Below, piece by piece: positions 34,537 to 44,665 of a DNA stretch of 64,000 nucleotides (positions are counted from its first letter, which is position 1; each line of letters opens with the position of its first letter). The translations under genes and the position numbers were made by a program. Where the stretch lies: contig NZ_LT906480.1 of assembly GCF_900186865.1 (NCBI RefSeq), positions 4,234,001 to 4,298,000 of the forward strand. Direction: 5' to 3'. The stretch comes from Stenotrophomonas maltophilia (GTDB taxonomy: Bacteria; Pseudomonadota; Gammaproteobacteria; Xanthomonadales; Xanthomonadaceae). The notes under the pieces were generated by a model. The model ran no database searches and had not been told where the DNA came from. It was given only the letters and a program-made list of their open reading frames with translations.

Positions 34537-36608
34537 CGTGCGGGCTCCGCAACCGTCGGGCGTGGCGTGGCCGGCACTGCGGCAGCGGCCGGCGTGCCCG
34601 GCTGCGGCGCAGGGGCCGGTTCGGGGGTGGGGGCACCCACCTGCGCCGGGTGTTCGCCCAGCTGCGCGGCCGCCAGATCACCGGCCTGGCGTGCGCCGGC
34701 GTCTTCGTTGTCGAACGCGGTGGCACCGATGGCGGTGGTACCACGCTCGCTGTCCAGCGGCTGCATGCCCTCGGGCATCTTGCCCAGCAGGTAGGCATCG
34801 AACACCTTGCGGGCGATCGGCGCAGCAGCCGAACCACCATAGCCACCGCCTTCCACCGCCACCGCGATCGCGATCACCGGGTTTTCGACCGGCGCGAAGC
34901 CGACGAACAGCGCGCGGTGGCGCAGGTGCATGGGCAGGCTCTTCGGGTTCACCGCTGCGGTGCCCTTGCGGCTGATGACCTGCGCGGTACCGGTCTTGCC
35001 GGCCATCACGTACGGCGCACCGACCGCCACACGCCAGCCGCTGCCGCCCGGCCGCATGGTCGCCATCATGCCCTCGCGCACCGCCTGCACGTTGTTGGGG
35101 TTGGGGCTGACCGGCTTGCTCTCGCCGGGCGGCGCCGCGGTCCAGTCGCTGTCGAAGCCGTCGCGCTGCTGGATCACCAGGTGCGGGGTGCGCAGCTGCC
35201 CGTCGGCCAGCGCGCTGACGCCGCGCGCCAACTGCAGCGGGGTGACCTTCCAGTCGCCCTGGCCGATGCTGATGTTGACCGTATCGCCGGGGTACCAGGC
35301 TTCCTTGCGGGTCTTCCGCTTGTAGGCCGGCGACGGCAGGATGCCGCCGATTTCGCCGGTGAGGTCGATACCGGTCGGCTGGCCGAAGCCGTAGTACTCC
35401 ATGTAATGGTCGAAGCGCTCGATGCCCAGGTCCAGCGCCAGCTTGTAGTAGTAGGTGTTGACCGACTCGGCGATGGACTTGCGCAGGTCGGTCCAGCCAT
35501 GGCCGCCACGATGCGCATCACCCCAGCCACGGCTGGTGCCGGGCAGGTAGAACATGCCGGTGGACAGCACCTTGTCTTCCGGGCGGCGCACGCCCGAGTC
35601 CAGGCCGGCCAGGCCGATCAGCGGCTTCAGCGTGGAACCGGGAGCGACGCCGCCGAGCACCAGGCGGTTGAACTGCGGCCGCGACGGGTTCTCGTTCAGC
35701 GCTTTGAAGTCGGCATGGGAAATGCCGTTGACGAACAGGTTGGGGTCGTAGGACGGCAGGCTGACCATCGCCAGCACCTCGCCGGTACGCGGGTCCATCG
35801 CCACTGCCGAGCCTTCCTGGTCGCCGAAGGCGGCCACCATGGCACGCTGCAGGTCCGCGTCGATCGACAGCCGCAGGTCGGCGCCGGACTGCGCGGCCAC
35901 CCGGCCGATGGTGCGGATGGCACGGCCCTGCACGTTGGTTTCGACCTGCTCGTAGCCGACCTTGCCGCGCAACTGCTGCTCGTAATAGCGCTCCAGGCCG
36001 GACTTGCCGATGTGGGTCAGCGCGGCATTGCCTTCGCCGAGGATCTCCAGATCCTTGTCGTCGACGCGGCCGACATAGCCGATGATGTGCGCGAACAGGT
36101 CACCGTACGGATAACGCCGGGTCAGGTAGGGCTCAAGCTCGACGCCGGGGAAGCGCCAACGGTCGACGGCGAAGCGCGCCATCTCCTCGTCGCTCATGCG
36201 CAGCTTCAGCGTGACCGGCAGGAACTTGCGGCGCGCCTTGCGCGATTTGTTGAACGCTTCCAGCTCTTCCGGGCTGATGCTGATGATCTTCGCCAGTCCT
36301 TCCAGGGTGGCGTCCATGTCCTTGACCTTGTCCGGGGTCACGTCCAGGCGGAACGCTGGCACGTTCTCGGCCAGCAGGCGACCGTTGCGGTCGTAGATCA
36401 TGCCGCGCCCGGGCACCACCGGCCGCGGCTTGATGCGGTTGGCTTCCGAGCGCGTGGCGTAGACGTCGTGGTCCAGCACCTGCAGCTTGAAGTACCAGCC
36501 GCCCAGGCCCAGCAGGCAGACCAGCACGCCCAGGAAACCCAGCGCCGCACGGCGGCGGAACTGTTCGGCTTCGGCGTGCGGGTTCTTGACCTGGCGGCGC
36601 GGGATCAT
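34533..36608 (-). CDS. mrdA: Penicillin-binding protein 2 (elongasome transpeptidase)
   Basis: Periplasmic DD-transpeptidase with one N-terminal anchor (about residues 25-45), 691 residues. The pedestal domain has GLERYYEQQLRGKVGYEQVE. Catalytic motifs are GSTLK (Ser325, Lys328), SVN in AESVNTYYYKL, and KTG in AGKTGTAQV (Lys538). After about residue 600 a Pro/Ala-rich tail of roughly 60 residues, absent from E. coli PBP2, ends the protein. Lies between mreD and rodA in the elongasome operon. Confidence 0.95.
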   Translation of the reverse strand: MIPRRQVKNPHAEAEQFRRRAALGFLGVLVCLLGLGGWYFKLQVLDHDVYATRSEANRIKPRPVVPGRGMIYDRNGRLLAENVPAFRLDVTPDKVKDMDATLEGLAKIISISPEELEAFNKSRKARRKFLPVTLKLRMSDEEMARFAVDRWRFPGVELEPYLTRRYPYGDLFAHIIGYVGRVDDKDLEILGEGNAALTHIGKSGLERYYEQQLRGKVGYEQVETNVQGRAIRTIGRVAAQSGADLRLSIDADLQRAMVAAFGDQEGSAVAMDPRTGEVLAMVSLPSYDPNLFVNGISHADFKALNENPSRPQFNRLVLGGVAPGSTLKPLIGLAGLDSGVRRPEDKVLSTGMFYLPGTSRGWGDAHRGGHGWTDLRKSIAESVNTYYYKLALDLGIERFDHYMEYYGFGQPTGIDLTGEIGGILPSPAYKRKTRKEAWYPGDTVNISIGQGDWKVTPLQLARGVSALADGQLRTPHLVIQQRDGFDSDWTAAPPGESKPVSPNPNNVQAVREGMMATMRPGGSGWRVAVGAPYVMAGKTGTAQVISRKGTAAVNPKSLPMHLRHRALFVGFAPVENPVIAIAVAVEGGGYGGSAAAPIARKVFDAYLLGKMPEGMQPLDSERGTTAIGATAFDNEDAGARQAGDLAAAQLGEHPAQVGAPTPEPAPAPQPGTPAAAAVPATPRPTVAEPAR

Positions 36609-36611
36609 GGC

Positions 36612-37097
36612 TCAGCGCCCGCGCTTGCCGAAGCGCACTGCGTCCAGCAGCACGAACACCAGCGGCCACAGGCCCATGCCCAACAGCGGGGCCCACCAGT
36701 ACGACCACGGCAGGGTCGGCTCGCCCACCAGGATGTGGACCAGCGCGCTGACGATGCGGTCGTTGAACAACAGGCCACCGATGGCCAGCATCTGCTGCGA
36801 CATCGGGAAGAAGCGGATGCGGGCGCGGAAACGCTGCAGGATGAAGGCCAGCATCACCAGCCGCAGCGCCTGTTCGCCGAGCACGCCGCCGTATAGCAGG
36901 TCGGCGACCACGCCGCTGGCGAAAGCGATGCCCAGGCCGACGCGCTCGGGCGTCTCGATCACCCAGTACGCCAGTACCAGCGCCAGCCAGTACGGGCGCA
37001 GCGGCTGCAGCAGCGCCGGCAACGGCAGCAGGCCCAGCAGCAGGGCTACGACCAGGCTGGCCGGCAATACCCACGGGTTGTCGCGCAGGCGGCTCAT
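36612..37097 (-). CDS. mreD: Rod shape-determining protein MreD
   Basis: 161-residue inner-membrane protein with about five hydrophobic segments (LVVALLLGLLPLP, YWLALVLAYWVI and so on). ETPERVGLGIAFASGVVADLLYG is the MreD signature region. Overlaps mreC by 4 nt and precedes mrdA by 3 nt. It belongs to the MreBCD-RodA-PBP2 elongasome. Confidence 0.92.
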   Translation of the reverse strand: MSRLRDNPWVLPASLVVALLLGLLPLPALLQPLRPYWLALVLAYWVIETPERVGLGIAFASGVVADLLYGGVLGEQALRLVMLAFILQRFRARIRFFPMSQQMLAIGGLLFNDRIVSALVHILVGEPTLPWSYWWAPLLGMGLWPLVFVLLDAVRFGKRGR

Positions 37098-38275
37098 CGC
37101 TGGGCCTCCGGCGTGGTCGGTTGCCGGCCAGCGGCCGGCACTACCGGAGCAGCAGGATCAAGCGAAGATGCGGGAGCAACAGTCCTCGTTTGCGATGAGG
37201 GCTGTTGCCGGCCAGCGGCCGGCACTACCGGAGCGGCAGGATCAAGCGAGGATGCGGGGGCAACAGTCCTCGCTTGCGACGAGGGCTGTTGCCGGCCAGC
37301 GGCCGGCACTACCGGGGAGCTGACCGGAGCTGGCGTCGTTATCGCTGGCGCGGCTCCCGCAGGCACGGTGGCGCCGGTGGCCGGGCCACCCGGAGTGGTT
37401 TCTTCCAGCTGCAGGCGCAGTTCCGGCGGAATGCGGATCGCCGCACCGGGGCGCAGCAGCAGCACATCACGGCCACGATCCAGCTGGGCGGCTGGCTTCA
37501 GTTCGCCGACCAGGAAGGCATGGGTGTCGTCCGGGCGCAGGCCGGTGATGGTGCCGACCGGGAAGCCGGCCGGGAAGCGGCCACCGAGGCCGGAGGTGAC
37601 GATCTCATCGCCCACTTCCACACCCGCGCTGAGCGGGATGTCGCGCAGCTCCAGCGTGTCGCCGCGACCGTAGACGATCAGGCGTACGCCGTTGCGGGCC
37701 ACGGTGACCGGCACCGCATGGTCGGGGTCGGTCAGCAGCAGCACGGTGGAGGTACCGCCGGTGACGCTGATCACCTGCCCCATCAGGCCACCGGCATCGA
37801 TCACCGCCTGCCCGACGTGCACGCCTTCGCGGCTGCCGGCGTCGAGCACCAGGCGCTGCTTCACCGGGTCCAGGTCGATATCCAGGATCGGCGCCAGCTG
37901 CACGTCCAGGCCACTGCGCTCGGCCACGTTCAGCAGTTCGCGCAGCTGGGCGTTGTCCAGCGCCGCGGTCTGCAGACGGGTCAGGCGCGCATTGGCCAGC
38001 AGCAGCTGGTTGCGCAGTTCACGGTTCTCGGTGACCAGCTGGGTGTGGCTGGCTGCGGAATCCTTGACCTGGTTGCCGAGCTTGCCGGGCAGACCCGCCA
38101 GTGCCCACACAGGCTGCACCAGGCTGTTGGCCTGCTCGCGCAGGCGCGCCAGCCAACCCGCCTGATCGTCAAGGACGATCAGTGTGATGGCCAACGCAAG
38201 ATAGGCCAGCAACCGCAGGGGGCTGGCGGCATCACCGGATCGGGAGGCAACGGGAGGACCGGCGTAGGGCGGCAC
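37094..38275 (-). CDS. mreC: Rod shape-determining protein MreC with SMAG-encoded repeat tail
   Basis: Bitopic inner-membrane protein linking MreB to PBP2, 393 residues. N-terminal membrane helix (LLAYLALAITLIVLDD), a coiled coil about residues 70-105 (TQLVTENRELRNQLLLANAR), then the beta-barrel domain with VIDAGGLMGQVISV, SREGVHVGQ and SGLGGRFPAGFPVG. The last ~70 residues are not MreC-like: three copies of VVPAAGRQ spaced by a 28-residue repeat, encoded by 84-bp tandem DNA units that each contain a SMAG read in an open frame. The tail is likely periplasmic and disordered. Confidence 0.93.
   Translation of the reverse strand: MPPYAGPPVASRSGDAASPLRLLAYLALAITLIVLDDQAGWLARLREQANSLVQPVWALAGLPGKLGNQVKDSAASHTQLVTENRELRNQLLLANARLTRLQTAALDNAQLRELLNVAERSGLDVQLAPILDIDLDPVKQRLVLDAGSREGVHVGQAVIDAGGLMGQVISVTGGTSTVLLLTDPDHAVPVTVARNGVRLIVYGRGDTLELRDIPLSAGVEVGDEIVTSGLGGRFPAGFPVGTITGLRPDDTHAFLVGELKPAAQLDRGRDVLLLRPGAAIRIPPELRLQLEETTPGGPATGATVPAGAAPAITTPAPVSSPVVPAAGRQQPSSQARTVAPASSLDPAAPVVPAAGRQQPSSQTRTVAPASSLDPAAPVVPAAGRQPTTPEAQR
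37121..37312. repeat. In-frame 84-bp tandem repeat with three SMAGs inside mreC
   Basis: Copies of TTGCCGGCCAGCGGCCGGCA start at 37121, 37205 and 37289, exactly 84 bp apart, with the connecting DNA also repeated (CAACAGTCCTCG, GAAGATGC/GAGGATGC). 84 is divisible by three, so unit number can change without breaking the mreC frame. Confidence 0.92.
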
Positions 38276-38333
38276 GGCAACGATTCAACTGGCAGAAGGC
38301 GGAAGGGAAACACGCGGACGCCCCGCCGGTGCC

Positions 38334-38354
38334 GGCCCGCCATCGCGGCGGGCC
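38334..38354. repeat. Hairpin between mreB and mreC
   Basis: GGCCCGCC-ATCGC-GGCGGGCC is a perfect 8-bp stem in the 121-bp gap between mreB and mreC. It lacks a T-tract and may modulate readthrough or mRNA stability, which would fit the need for more MreB than MreC. Confidence 0.5.
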
Positions 38355-38396
38355 GCACCCCGGAAGGGCGCGGCGGGCAGGAACGGCCGGGACGGC

Positions 38397-39554
<1,158 letters not shown>

Positions 39555-39726
39555 CTAGCTGAACCCGCGTCTTCACAGGCTTTCGGCCTGATCGGGCATC
39601 ACCCGGTTCTGGCCCTGAGCGGCACCAGCGGGTAACCTTTGCGCCGTCGGGCGCCCAAGGGCGCCGTTTGCTTGCCCGCTGAACCGGGCCGGCCCACCCC
39701 AAAATTCACCGCATAGGCTTACATCG

Positions 39727-40665
39727 ATGTCCGCTCTGATCTGTGGTTCTCTTGCCTTCGACACCATCATGGTGTTCCCGGACCAGTTCAAGAATCACAT
39801 CCTGCCGGACAAGGTGCACATCCTGAACGTGTCCTTCCTCGTGCCGCGCATGCGCCGCGAGTTCGGCGGCTGCGCCGGCAACATCGCCTACAACCTGCAC
39901 CTGCTGGGCGGCCAGCCGATCCCGATGGGCACCGTGGGTTCGGACTTCGGCCCGTACCGCGAATACTTCGAAGGCCTGGGCATCGACCTGTCGCGCGTGC
40001 GCGTGATCGACGAGCTGTTCACCCCGCAGGCGTTCATCACCACCGACCACGACAACAACCAGATCACCGCCTTCCACCCGGGCGCGATGATGCGCTCCTA
40101 CGAGAACCATGTGCGCGGCGTGCCGGGCGTGACCCTGGGCCTGGTCGGCCCGGACGGCCGCGAAGGCATGATCCAGAACGCGCAGGAGTTCCACGAGGAC
40201 GGCATTCCGTTCATCTTCGACCCGGGCCAGGCCATGCCGCTGTTCAACGGCCCCGAGCTGCGCGCCTTCATCGATCAGGCCGACTACGTGGTGGTCAACG
40301 ACTACGAGTCGAACCTGCTGCAGGAGCGCACCGGCTGGGACGAGAAGGAGATCGTCAGCCGGGTCAAGGCCTACATCACCACCCGTGGCCCGAAGGGTGC
40401 GGTCATCCACACCCCGGAAAAGAGCTACGACATCCCGCCGGCGCACGAGCGCCGCGTGGTCGATCCGACCGGCTGTGGCGACGCCTTCCGCGCCGGCCTG
40501 ATCTACGGCATCCAGAAGGGCTACGACTGGCTGACCATCGGCCGCATGGGCAACCTGATGGGCGCGCTGAAGGTCGAGCACCCGGGCACGCAGAACCAGC
40601 GCTTCACCTTCGATGAGTTCAACGAGCAGTTCAAGCAGCAGTTCGGTTACGCGCTGGGCGCGTAA
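39727..40665 (+). CDS. PfkB/ribokinase-family kinase (adenosine-kinase-like)
   Basis: 312-residue cytoplasmic kinase. Signatures are EFGGCAGNIAYNLHLLGG near the N-terminus and DPTGCGDAFRAGLIYG at the C-terminus, with the catalytic Asp in GCGD. The GNIAYNL form and length resemble bacterial adenosine or carbohydrate kinases. No neighbouring pathway gene decides the substrate. Divergent from mreB. Confidence 0.88.
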   Translation: MSALICGSLAFDTIMVFPDQFKNHILPDKVHILNVSFLVPRMRREFGGCAGNIAYNLHLLGGQPIPMGTVGSDFGPYREYFEGLGIDLSRVRVIDELFTPQAFITTDHDNNQITAFHPGAMMRSYENHVRGVPGVTLGLVGPDGREGMIQNAQEFHEDGIPFIFDPGQAMPLFNGPELRAFIDQADYVVVNDYESNLLQERTGWDEKEIVSRVKAYITTRGPKGAVIHTPEKSYDIPPAHERRVVDPTGCGDAFRAGLIYGIQKGYDWLTIGRMGNLMGALKVEHPGTQNQRFTFDEFNEQFKQQFGYALGA

Positions 40666-40766
40666 GCCGAACTGCCCGCGCATTCCACCTTGTCCCCGCG
40701 CCTTCGGCGCGCCCTCTTGAACAACAAGGGGGCTTTCCACCCGATGCGCTGCTGGGAATGCTGTTG

Positions 40767-41011
40767 GTAGGTGTCGACCTTGGTCGACACTGCCGGCCAG
40801 CGGCCGGCACTACCCCCTCTGCTGCCAGGCCGCCAGCCTGGCCACGGGTGTTCTGGTAGGTGTCGACCTTGGTCGACACTGCCGGCCAGCGGCCGGCACT
40901 ACCCCTTCTGCCAGGCCGCCAGCCTGGCCACGGGTGTTCTGGTAGGTGTCGACCTTGGTCGACACTGCCGGCCAGCGGCCGGCACTACCCCTTTTGCTGC
41001 CAGGCCGCCAG
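40767..41011. repeat. Three tandem units of two SMAGs plus the 3' end of the HAD gene
   Basis: Units start at 40767, 40856 and 40942 (89 and 86 bp). Each has GTAGGTGTCGACC-type and inverted CCGGCACTAC-type SMAGs followed by about 27 nt matching the end of the HAD gene (minus-strand LAAWQQ-K/R-G-stop). The third unit runs into the real gene end. The rest of 40666-40766 shows nothing recognisable. Confidence 0.9.
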
Positions 41012-41620
41012 CAAGGCGCGGCAATCGGCGAAATGCCAGTCGGCCCGGCCCGGCCATGGGTTCTCCGGCAGGTTGACCAGCACGGTGTGGGCGCCCGCGG
41101 CACGACCGCACTCCAGGTCGTAAGCGTGGTCACCGACCATCACCGCGTGCGCAGCCCCGATGCCCCAGCGACGAAGATGCTGCTGCAGGCCATCCGGCGA
41201 GGGCTTGGGCACCGCTTCATCGCGGCCGATGATGTCGGCGTCGTCGAACAACGCCCCGACCCCGATCGCCTCCAGCGTCAGCTTCGCCAGCGCATGGTCG
41301 TTGCGGGTCAGGATGCCCAGTCGGCAACCCGCCGCCGCCAGCGCGCGCAGCAGCTTCACCGCCCCCGGCGCTGGCAGCGCGTCCTCGGCCAGGGCGCGCT
41401 CGTGATCCAGCAGCCACGCGCGCTTCGCCTGCGCCGGTGCGTCGGGCAATGCCGCGATATGGTCGAGGATGTCTTCCTCCGCGGCGATCTCCAGCGCGCG
41501 GCGGATCGCGGCGAAGTCATGCACGGCCACCGTCAGTGTGCCGTCCATGTCGAACACCCAGTGCCGGATCGCGGACAACGCGTGCACTGCGCTGCCCGTC
41601 GCACCCCTCACTGCCACCAT
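40985..41620 (-). CDS. HAD-superfamily hydrolase (phosphoglycolate-phosphatase-like)
   Basis: 211 residues. WVFDMDGTLTVAVHD gives the nucleophile Asp and acid Asp, GILTRN motif II, KPSPDGL motif III Lys, and MVGDHAYDLECG motif IV. The alpha-helical cap between motifs I and II (about residues 35-90) places it near phosphoglycolate phosphatases. The stop TAG is part of the GTAG head of a SMAG. Its start lies 13 nt inside the preceding lipoprotein gene. Confidence 0.87.
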   Translation of the reverse strand: MVAVRGATGSAVHALSAIRHWVFDMDGTLTVAVHDFAAIRRALEIAAEEDILDHIAALPDAPAQAKRAWLLDHERALAEDALPAPGAVKLLRALAAAGCRLGILTRNDHALAKLTLEAIGVGALFDDADIIGRDEAVPKPSPDGLQQHLRRWGIGAAHAVMVGDHAYDLECGRAAGAHTVLVNLPENPWPGRADWHFADCRALLAAWQQKG

Positions 41621-42339
41621 TGCGGCATGCGGCTGGCGTCGACACCGCCGGTTTCGAACACGGCCGTGCGCGTGCTACCGGCCTTGATCGGGAACTCGAT
41701 GCTGATCGACTTGCCCTTGCGCGCCAGCTTCCACAGTGCCTTCTGATCGGTGATGAACAGGGCGATGGCTTCATCGGTCTTCGGGCGCCAGGCCGCCATT
41801 GGTACCGGCTTGCCGTCGTCCACGGTCACTTTCACCGTGCACTGCGGGCAACGGAAATCGCCGGCCTGCAGCACCAGGTAGGCATGCCGCTTCCACTCCG
41901 GATGATCGCGGAACACCAGCTGCACCGGTTTGGCGCCGCTGCCATCCACGTCCACCCGTTCCTTGCTGTAGATCTGCGCCGAGACCTGGTTGCCCTTGCT
42001 GCCCACCGGAATCTGGTTGTACTGCCATAGCCCCTGCATGCGGCGCAGGTCGCGCGCGGCATCGCCCTTGGCCTTGACCTCGTCGAAGCCTGCGGCGATG
42101 CGCTCGGCGGCGGCGGTGTCCTTGTACTGGTCCAGCAGCGAAGCACCATGCAGGCGCGCGCGTTCCCAGTCCTGCGCGGCCACGGCCATGTCGTACTGCT
42201 TGGCCACGTCTTCGGCCTTGGCCTCCTTCTGTGCCTGCGCGGCGGCCGCAGCGGCTTCCTGCGCCTTGCGCTCCTCTTCCGGGTTGCTGCAGGCGGCCAG
42301 GGCCAGGGTGCAGGCGGTGAGCAGGATCAGTCGTTTCAT
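41608..42339 (-). CDS. Lipoprotein of unknown function with Lys/Ala coiled-coil N-terminus
   Basis: 243 residues from ATG 42339. The lipobox is LALAACSN. Residues ~20-48 are a charged Ala/Glu/Lys helix (EEERKAQEAAAAAAQAQKEA), followed by a helical segment and a C-terminal domain containing RCPQCTVKVTVDDG. I do not recognise the family. It precedes and overlaps the HAD gene, so the two are co-transcribed. Confidence 0.75.
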   Translation of the reverse strand: MKRLILLTACTLALAACSNPEEERKAQEAAAAAAQAQKEAKAEDVAKQYDMAVAAQDWERARLHGASLLDQYKDTAAAERIAAGFDEVKAKGDAARDLRRMQGLWQYNQIPVGSKGNQVSAQIYSKERVDVDGSGAKPVQLVFRDHPEWKRHAYLVLQAGDFRCPQCTVKVTVDDGKPVPMAAWRPKTDEAIALFITDQKALWKLARKGKSISIEFPIKAGSTRTAVFETGGVDASRMPQWWQ

Positions 42340-42439
42340 GGCGGAGGTCCTATGCGAGTGCATCCCGATTCTATCGGCAGCGAAAAGCGGATACACCAAC
42401 GGCGGGTTTCCCCGCCGTTGGTGGTGAAGCAGTGACCGG

Positions 42440-42463
42440 TTGCCAGCCAGCGGCCGGCACTAC
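42440..42463. repeat. SMAG just after the M1 aminopeptidase stop
   Basis: TTGCCAGCC...CCGGCACTAC on the plus strand; on the minus strand the GTAG head begins 4 nt after the aminopeptidase TAA. Confidence 0.8.
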
Positions 42464-42466
42464 CGC

Positions 42467-44395
42467 TTACTTGGCTTCAGCCTTGGCCAGCATGTCCTGG
42501 ACCGAGGCGGTGGTGATCGGGTGGTAGCCCGGCTTGGCCTTTTCGAAGGCCTGCTTGGCCAGCTCCAGACCCTTCGGGGTCTTCACCAGTTCGGCGTAGA
42601 TCGGCAGGATCAGCTTGCGACGGCCGACGCGCTCGATGAATGCAGCCGCCCCTTCATTGGCCTGCTCGTAGCCGCTGCGGATCGCCAGCGGGTACCAGCG
42701 CATGGCGATCTCGCCATTGGGGGTGCCGGTGAAGTGGAAGGCCTTGTCCAGCGTGGCCAGCTTGTCCAGCGGCTGGGTCGCACCGAGGCCGTCGATGAAG
42801 CGCACCCATTCCTGGGTGCTCCAGTCGGCGATGACCTGGCTGCTGGGCACGGTACCGGCGCTGGCGAATGCGATGCGCGCGGTATCGACGCTGCTGAAGT
42901 TGCGCGACTGCGCCTTGGCCGCGAACGCCGGGATGCCCGGCTCGTCCAGCCACGCCTTCAGTTCGGCCTCGGTCACGGCCGACGGATTCTTCGGCAGCAG
43001 GTTCTTCTTCATGTACGCGACGAACTGGTCGGTGTTCGCGCTCTGGAAGGCGTGGTCATCGAACCAGCCCCGCAGGAACGGATCGAAGGTCTCGCGGCCG
43101 AAGCGCTGTTCCAGGAACTCCAGGAACCACGAACCCTTGACGTAGGCGACCTGGCTGAGCGCTTCATCGGGGTCACGCTCGTTCAGCGGCGGCAGCGCCA
43201 GTGCCTGGTCGGCCGGGCTCATGTCCTTCACTTCGGCCAGCAGGTCGGTCTGGTCGATCTGCTTCTCCATCTCGGCCATCTCCTTGCCGTACAGGGCTTC
43301 GGTGATGCGGCCCTGGACGTAGGTGGTGAAGCCTTCGTTGAGCCAGATGTCCTTCCAGCTGGCGTTGGTCACCAGGTTGCCCGACCAGCTGTGCGCCAGT
43401 TCGTGGGCGACCAGCGAGACCAGCGACTTGTCGCCGACGATCACGGTCGGGGTGGCGAAGGTCAGGCGCGGGTTTTCCATGCCGCCGAACGGGAACGACG
43501 GCGGCAGCACCAGCATGTCGTAGCGGCCCCAGCGGTATTCGCCGTACAGCTTCTCGGCGGCACCGATCATCTTCTCGGTGTCTTCGAATTCCTTGGCGGC
43601 CTTGTTGACCATGGTCGGCTCGGCCCAGACGCCGGAGCGGCCGGAGATCGGCTCGAACACCAGGTCGCCGGCGGCGATGGCCAGCAGGTAGGACGGAATC
43701 GGCTGCGGCATCTTGAAGGTGTAGTCACCATCACGCGCGGCCTTCGGATCGTTGTCGGCGCTCATCAGCACCATCACGTCCGGGCGCGAGACCACGTGCG
43801 CGCTGTAGGTGAAGCGCACGCTCGGGGTGTCCTGCAGCGGCACCCAGGAGCGGGCATGGATGGCCTGCGACTGGCTGAACATGAAGGGCAGCTTCTTGCC
43901 CTCGGTCATCGACGGTGCCAGCCACTGCAGGCCCGATGCGGTCGGCGCGGTGTGGTAGGTCACTTCCACCTTGGCCGGCTGTTCCGGGGCCTCGATGGTC
44001 AGCTTGCTGCCGAACACCTTGTCAGCGGCGGCCAGCTCGAACTTCAGCGGGCTGCGCGCGCCATCGGCGGCGACGGCCTCGACCTTGGACACGGTCAGCT
44101 CGCGGGTGTCGAGCACCAGCTGCCTGGCGTCCTTCTGCTTCCATTCCAGGGTGTAGGTGGCGGTGCCGCCAATCTGCTTCTGGTCGAAGTCGAGCTTCAG
44201 ATCCAGCGCGATGTCCTTGATGACGACCTTGTCCGGCTCGGCGTACGAGCTTTCGTCGTGGCTGCGGTTCTCGGCGTTCACGGGGGCGGCAGGGGCCTTT
44301 GCGGCAGTCGGGGCGGCGGCGGGCGCGGCCGCCTCCTGGGAGCAGCCGGCGGCCAGGGCCACGGCCAGCGGAAGGAGCATCAGCGGATTACGCAT
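42467..44395 (-). CDS. M1-family zinc metallopeptidase (leukotriene-A4-hydrolase-like), lipoprotein
   Basis: 642 residues with lipobox VALAAGCSQ (Cys18), so envelope-anchored aminopeptidase. The exopeptidase motif is FGGMENPRLTF, the zinc site VAHELAHSWSGNLV with the downstream Glu in WLNEGFTTYVQ. The C-terminal helical domain is of the LTA4H type (YHPITTASVQDMLAKAE at the end). Residues ~20-45 are an Ala/Pro-rich linker. Likely roles are peptide scavenging or turnover. Confidence 0.9.
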   Translation of the reverse strand: MRNPLMLLPLAVALAAGCSQEAAAPAAAPTAAKAPAAPVNAENRSHDESSYAEPDKVVIKDIALDLKLDFDQKQIGGTATYTLEWKQKDARQLVLDTRELTVSKVEAVAADGARSPLKFELAAADKVFGSKLTIEAPEQPAKVEVTYHTAPTASGLQWLAPSMTEGKKLPFMFSQSQAIHARSWVPLQDTPSVRFTYSAHVVSRPDVMVLMSADNDPKAARDGDYTFKMPQPIPSYLLAIAAGDLVFEPISGRSGVWAEPTMVNKAAKEFEDTEKMIGAAEKLYGEYRWGRYDMLVLPPSFPFGGMENPRLTFATPTVIVGDKSLVSLVAHELAHSWSGNLVTNASWKDIWLNEGFTTYVQGRITEALYGKEMAEMEKQIDQTDLLAEVKDMSPADQALALPPLNERDPDEALSQVAYVKGSWFLEFLEQRFGRETFDPFLRGWFDDHAFQSANTDQFVAYMKKNLLPKNPSAVTEAELKAWLDEPGIPAFAAKAQSRNFSSVDTARIAFASAGTVPSSQVIADWSTQEWVRFIDGLGATQPLDKLATLDKAFHFTGTPNGEIAMRWYPLAIRSGYEQANEGAAAFIERVGRRKLILPIYAELVKTPKGLELAKQAFEKAKPGYHPITTASVQDMLAKAEAK

Positions 44396-44505
44396 GAATC
44401 GGGACCGTTACGGGGATCAAACCCCAATGGTACCTCCCTCCGGCCCGGCAGGCGTTGCGCGGTGCGGGGTAATGGCAGGCAAGCCGATCCTGCGCCTCGG
44501 GCGCA

Positions 44506-44660
44506 TGCCAACCAAGGCTGGCATCTACAGGCAGGTACCAACCTTGGTTGGCACGGACCCATCAACGCATGCAGCAGGCCCGCGCCGACCAAGGTCGGCA
44601 CCCACCAGAGCGCATCATCGCAGCGGGCGAGCACCAACCAAGGTTGGCACCCACCAGAGC
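44506..44660. repeat. Cluster of SMAG-type palindromes (GCCAACC/GGTTGGC subfamily)
   Basis: Elements at about 44506-44528, 44533-44554, 44581-44596 and 44630-44652 share the CCAACC..GGTTGG or GACC..GGTC core. CACCCACCAGAGC follows each of the last two, indicating a roughly 58-bp tandem unit. They fill the gap between the M1 gene start and the ubiE stop. Confidence 0.75.
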
Positions 44661-44665
44661 AGGGC

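Noticed and set aside
40767..41011. Possible CRISPR array, from three regularly spaced repeats
   Set aside because: Spacers are not unique; the whole unit including the interval is repeated and contains a gene end. No cas genes are present.
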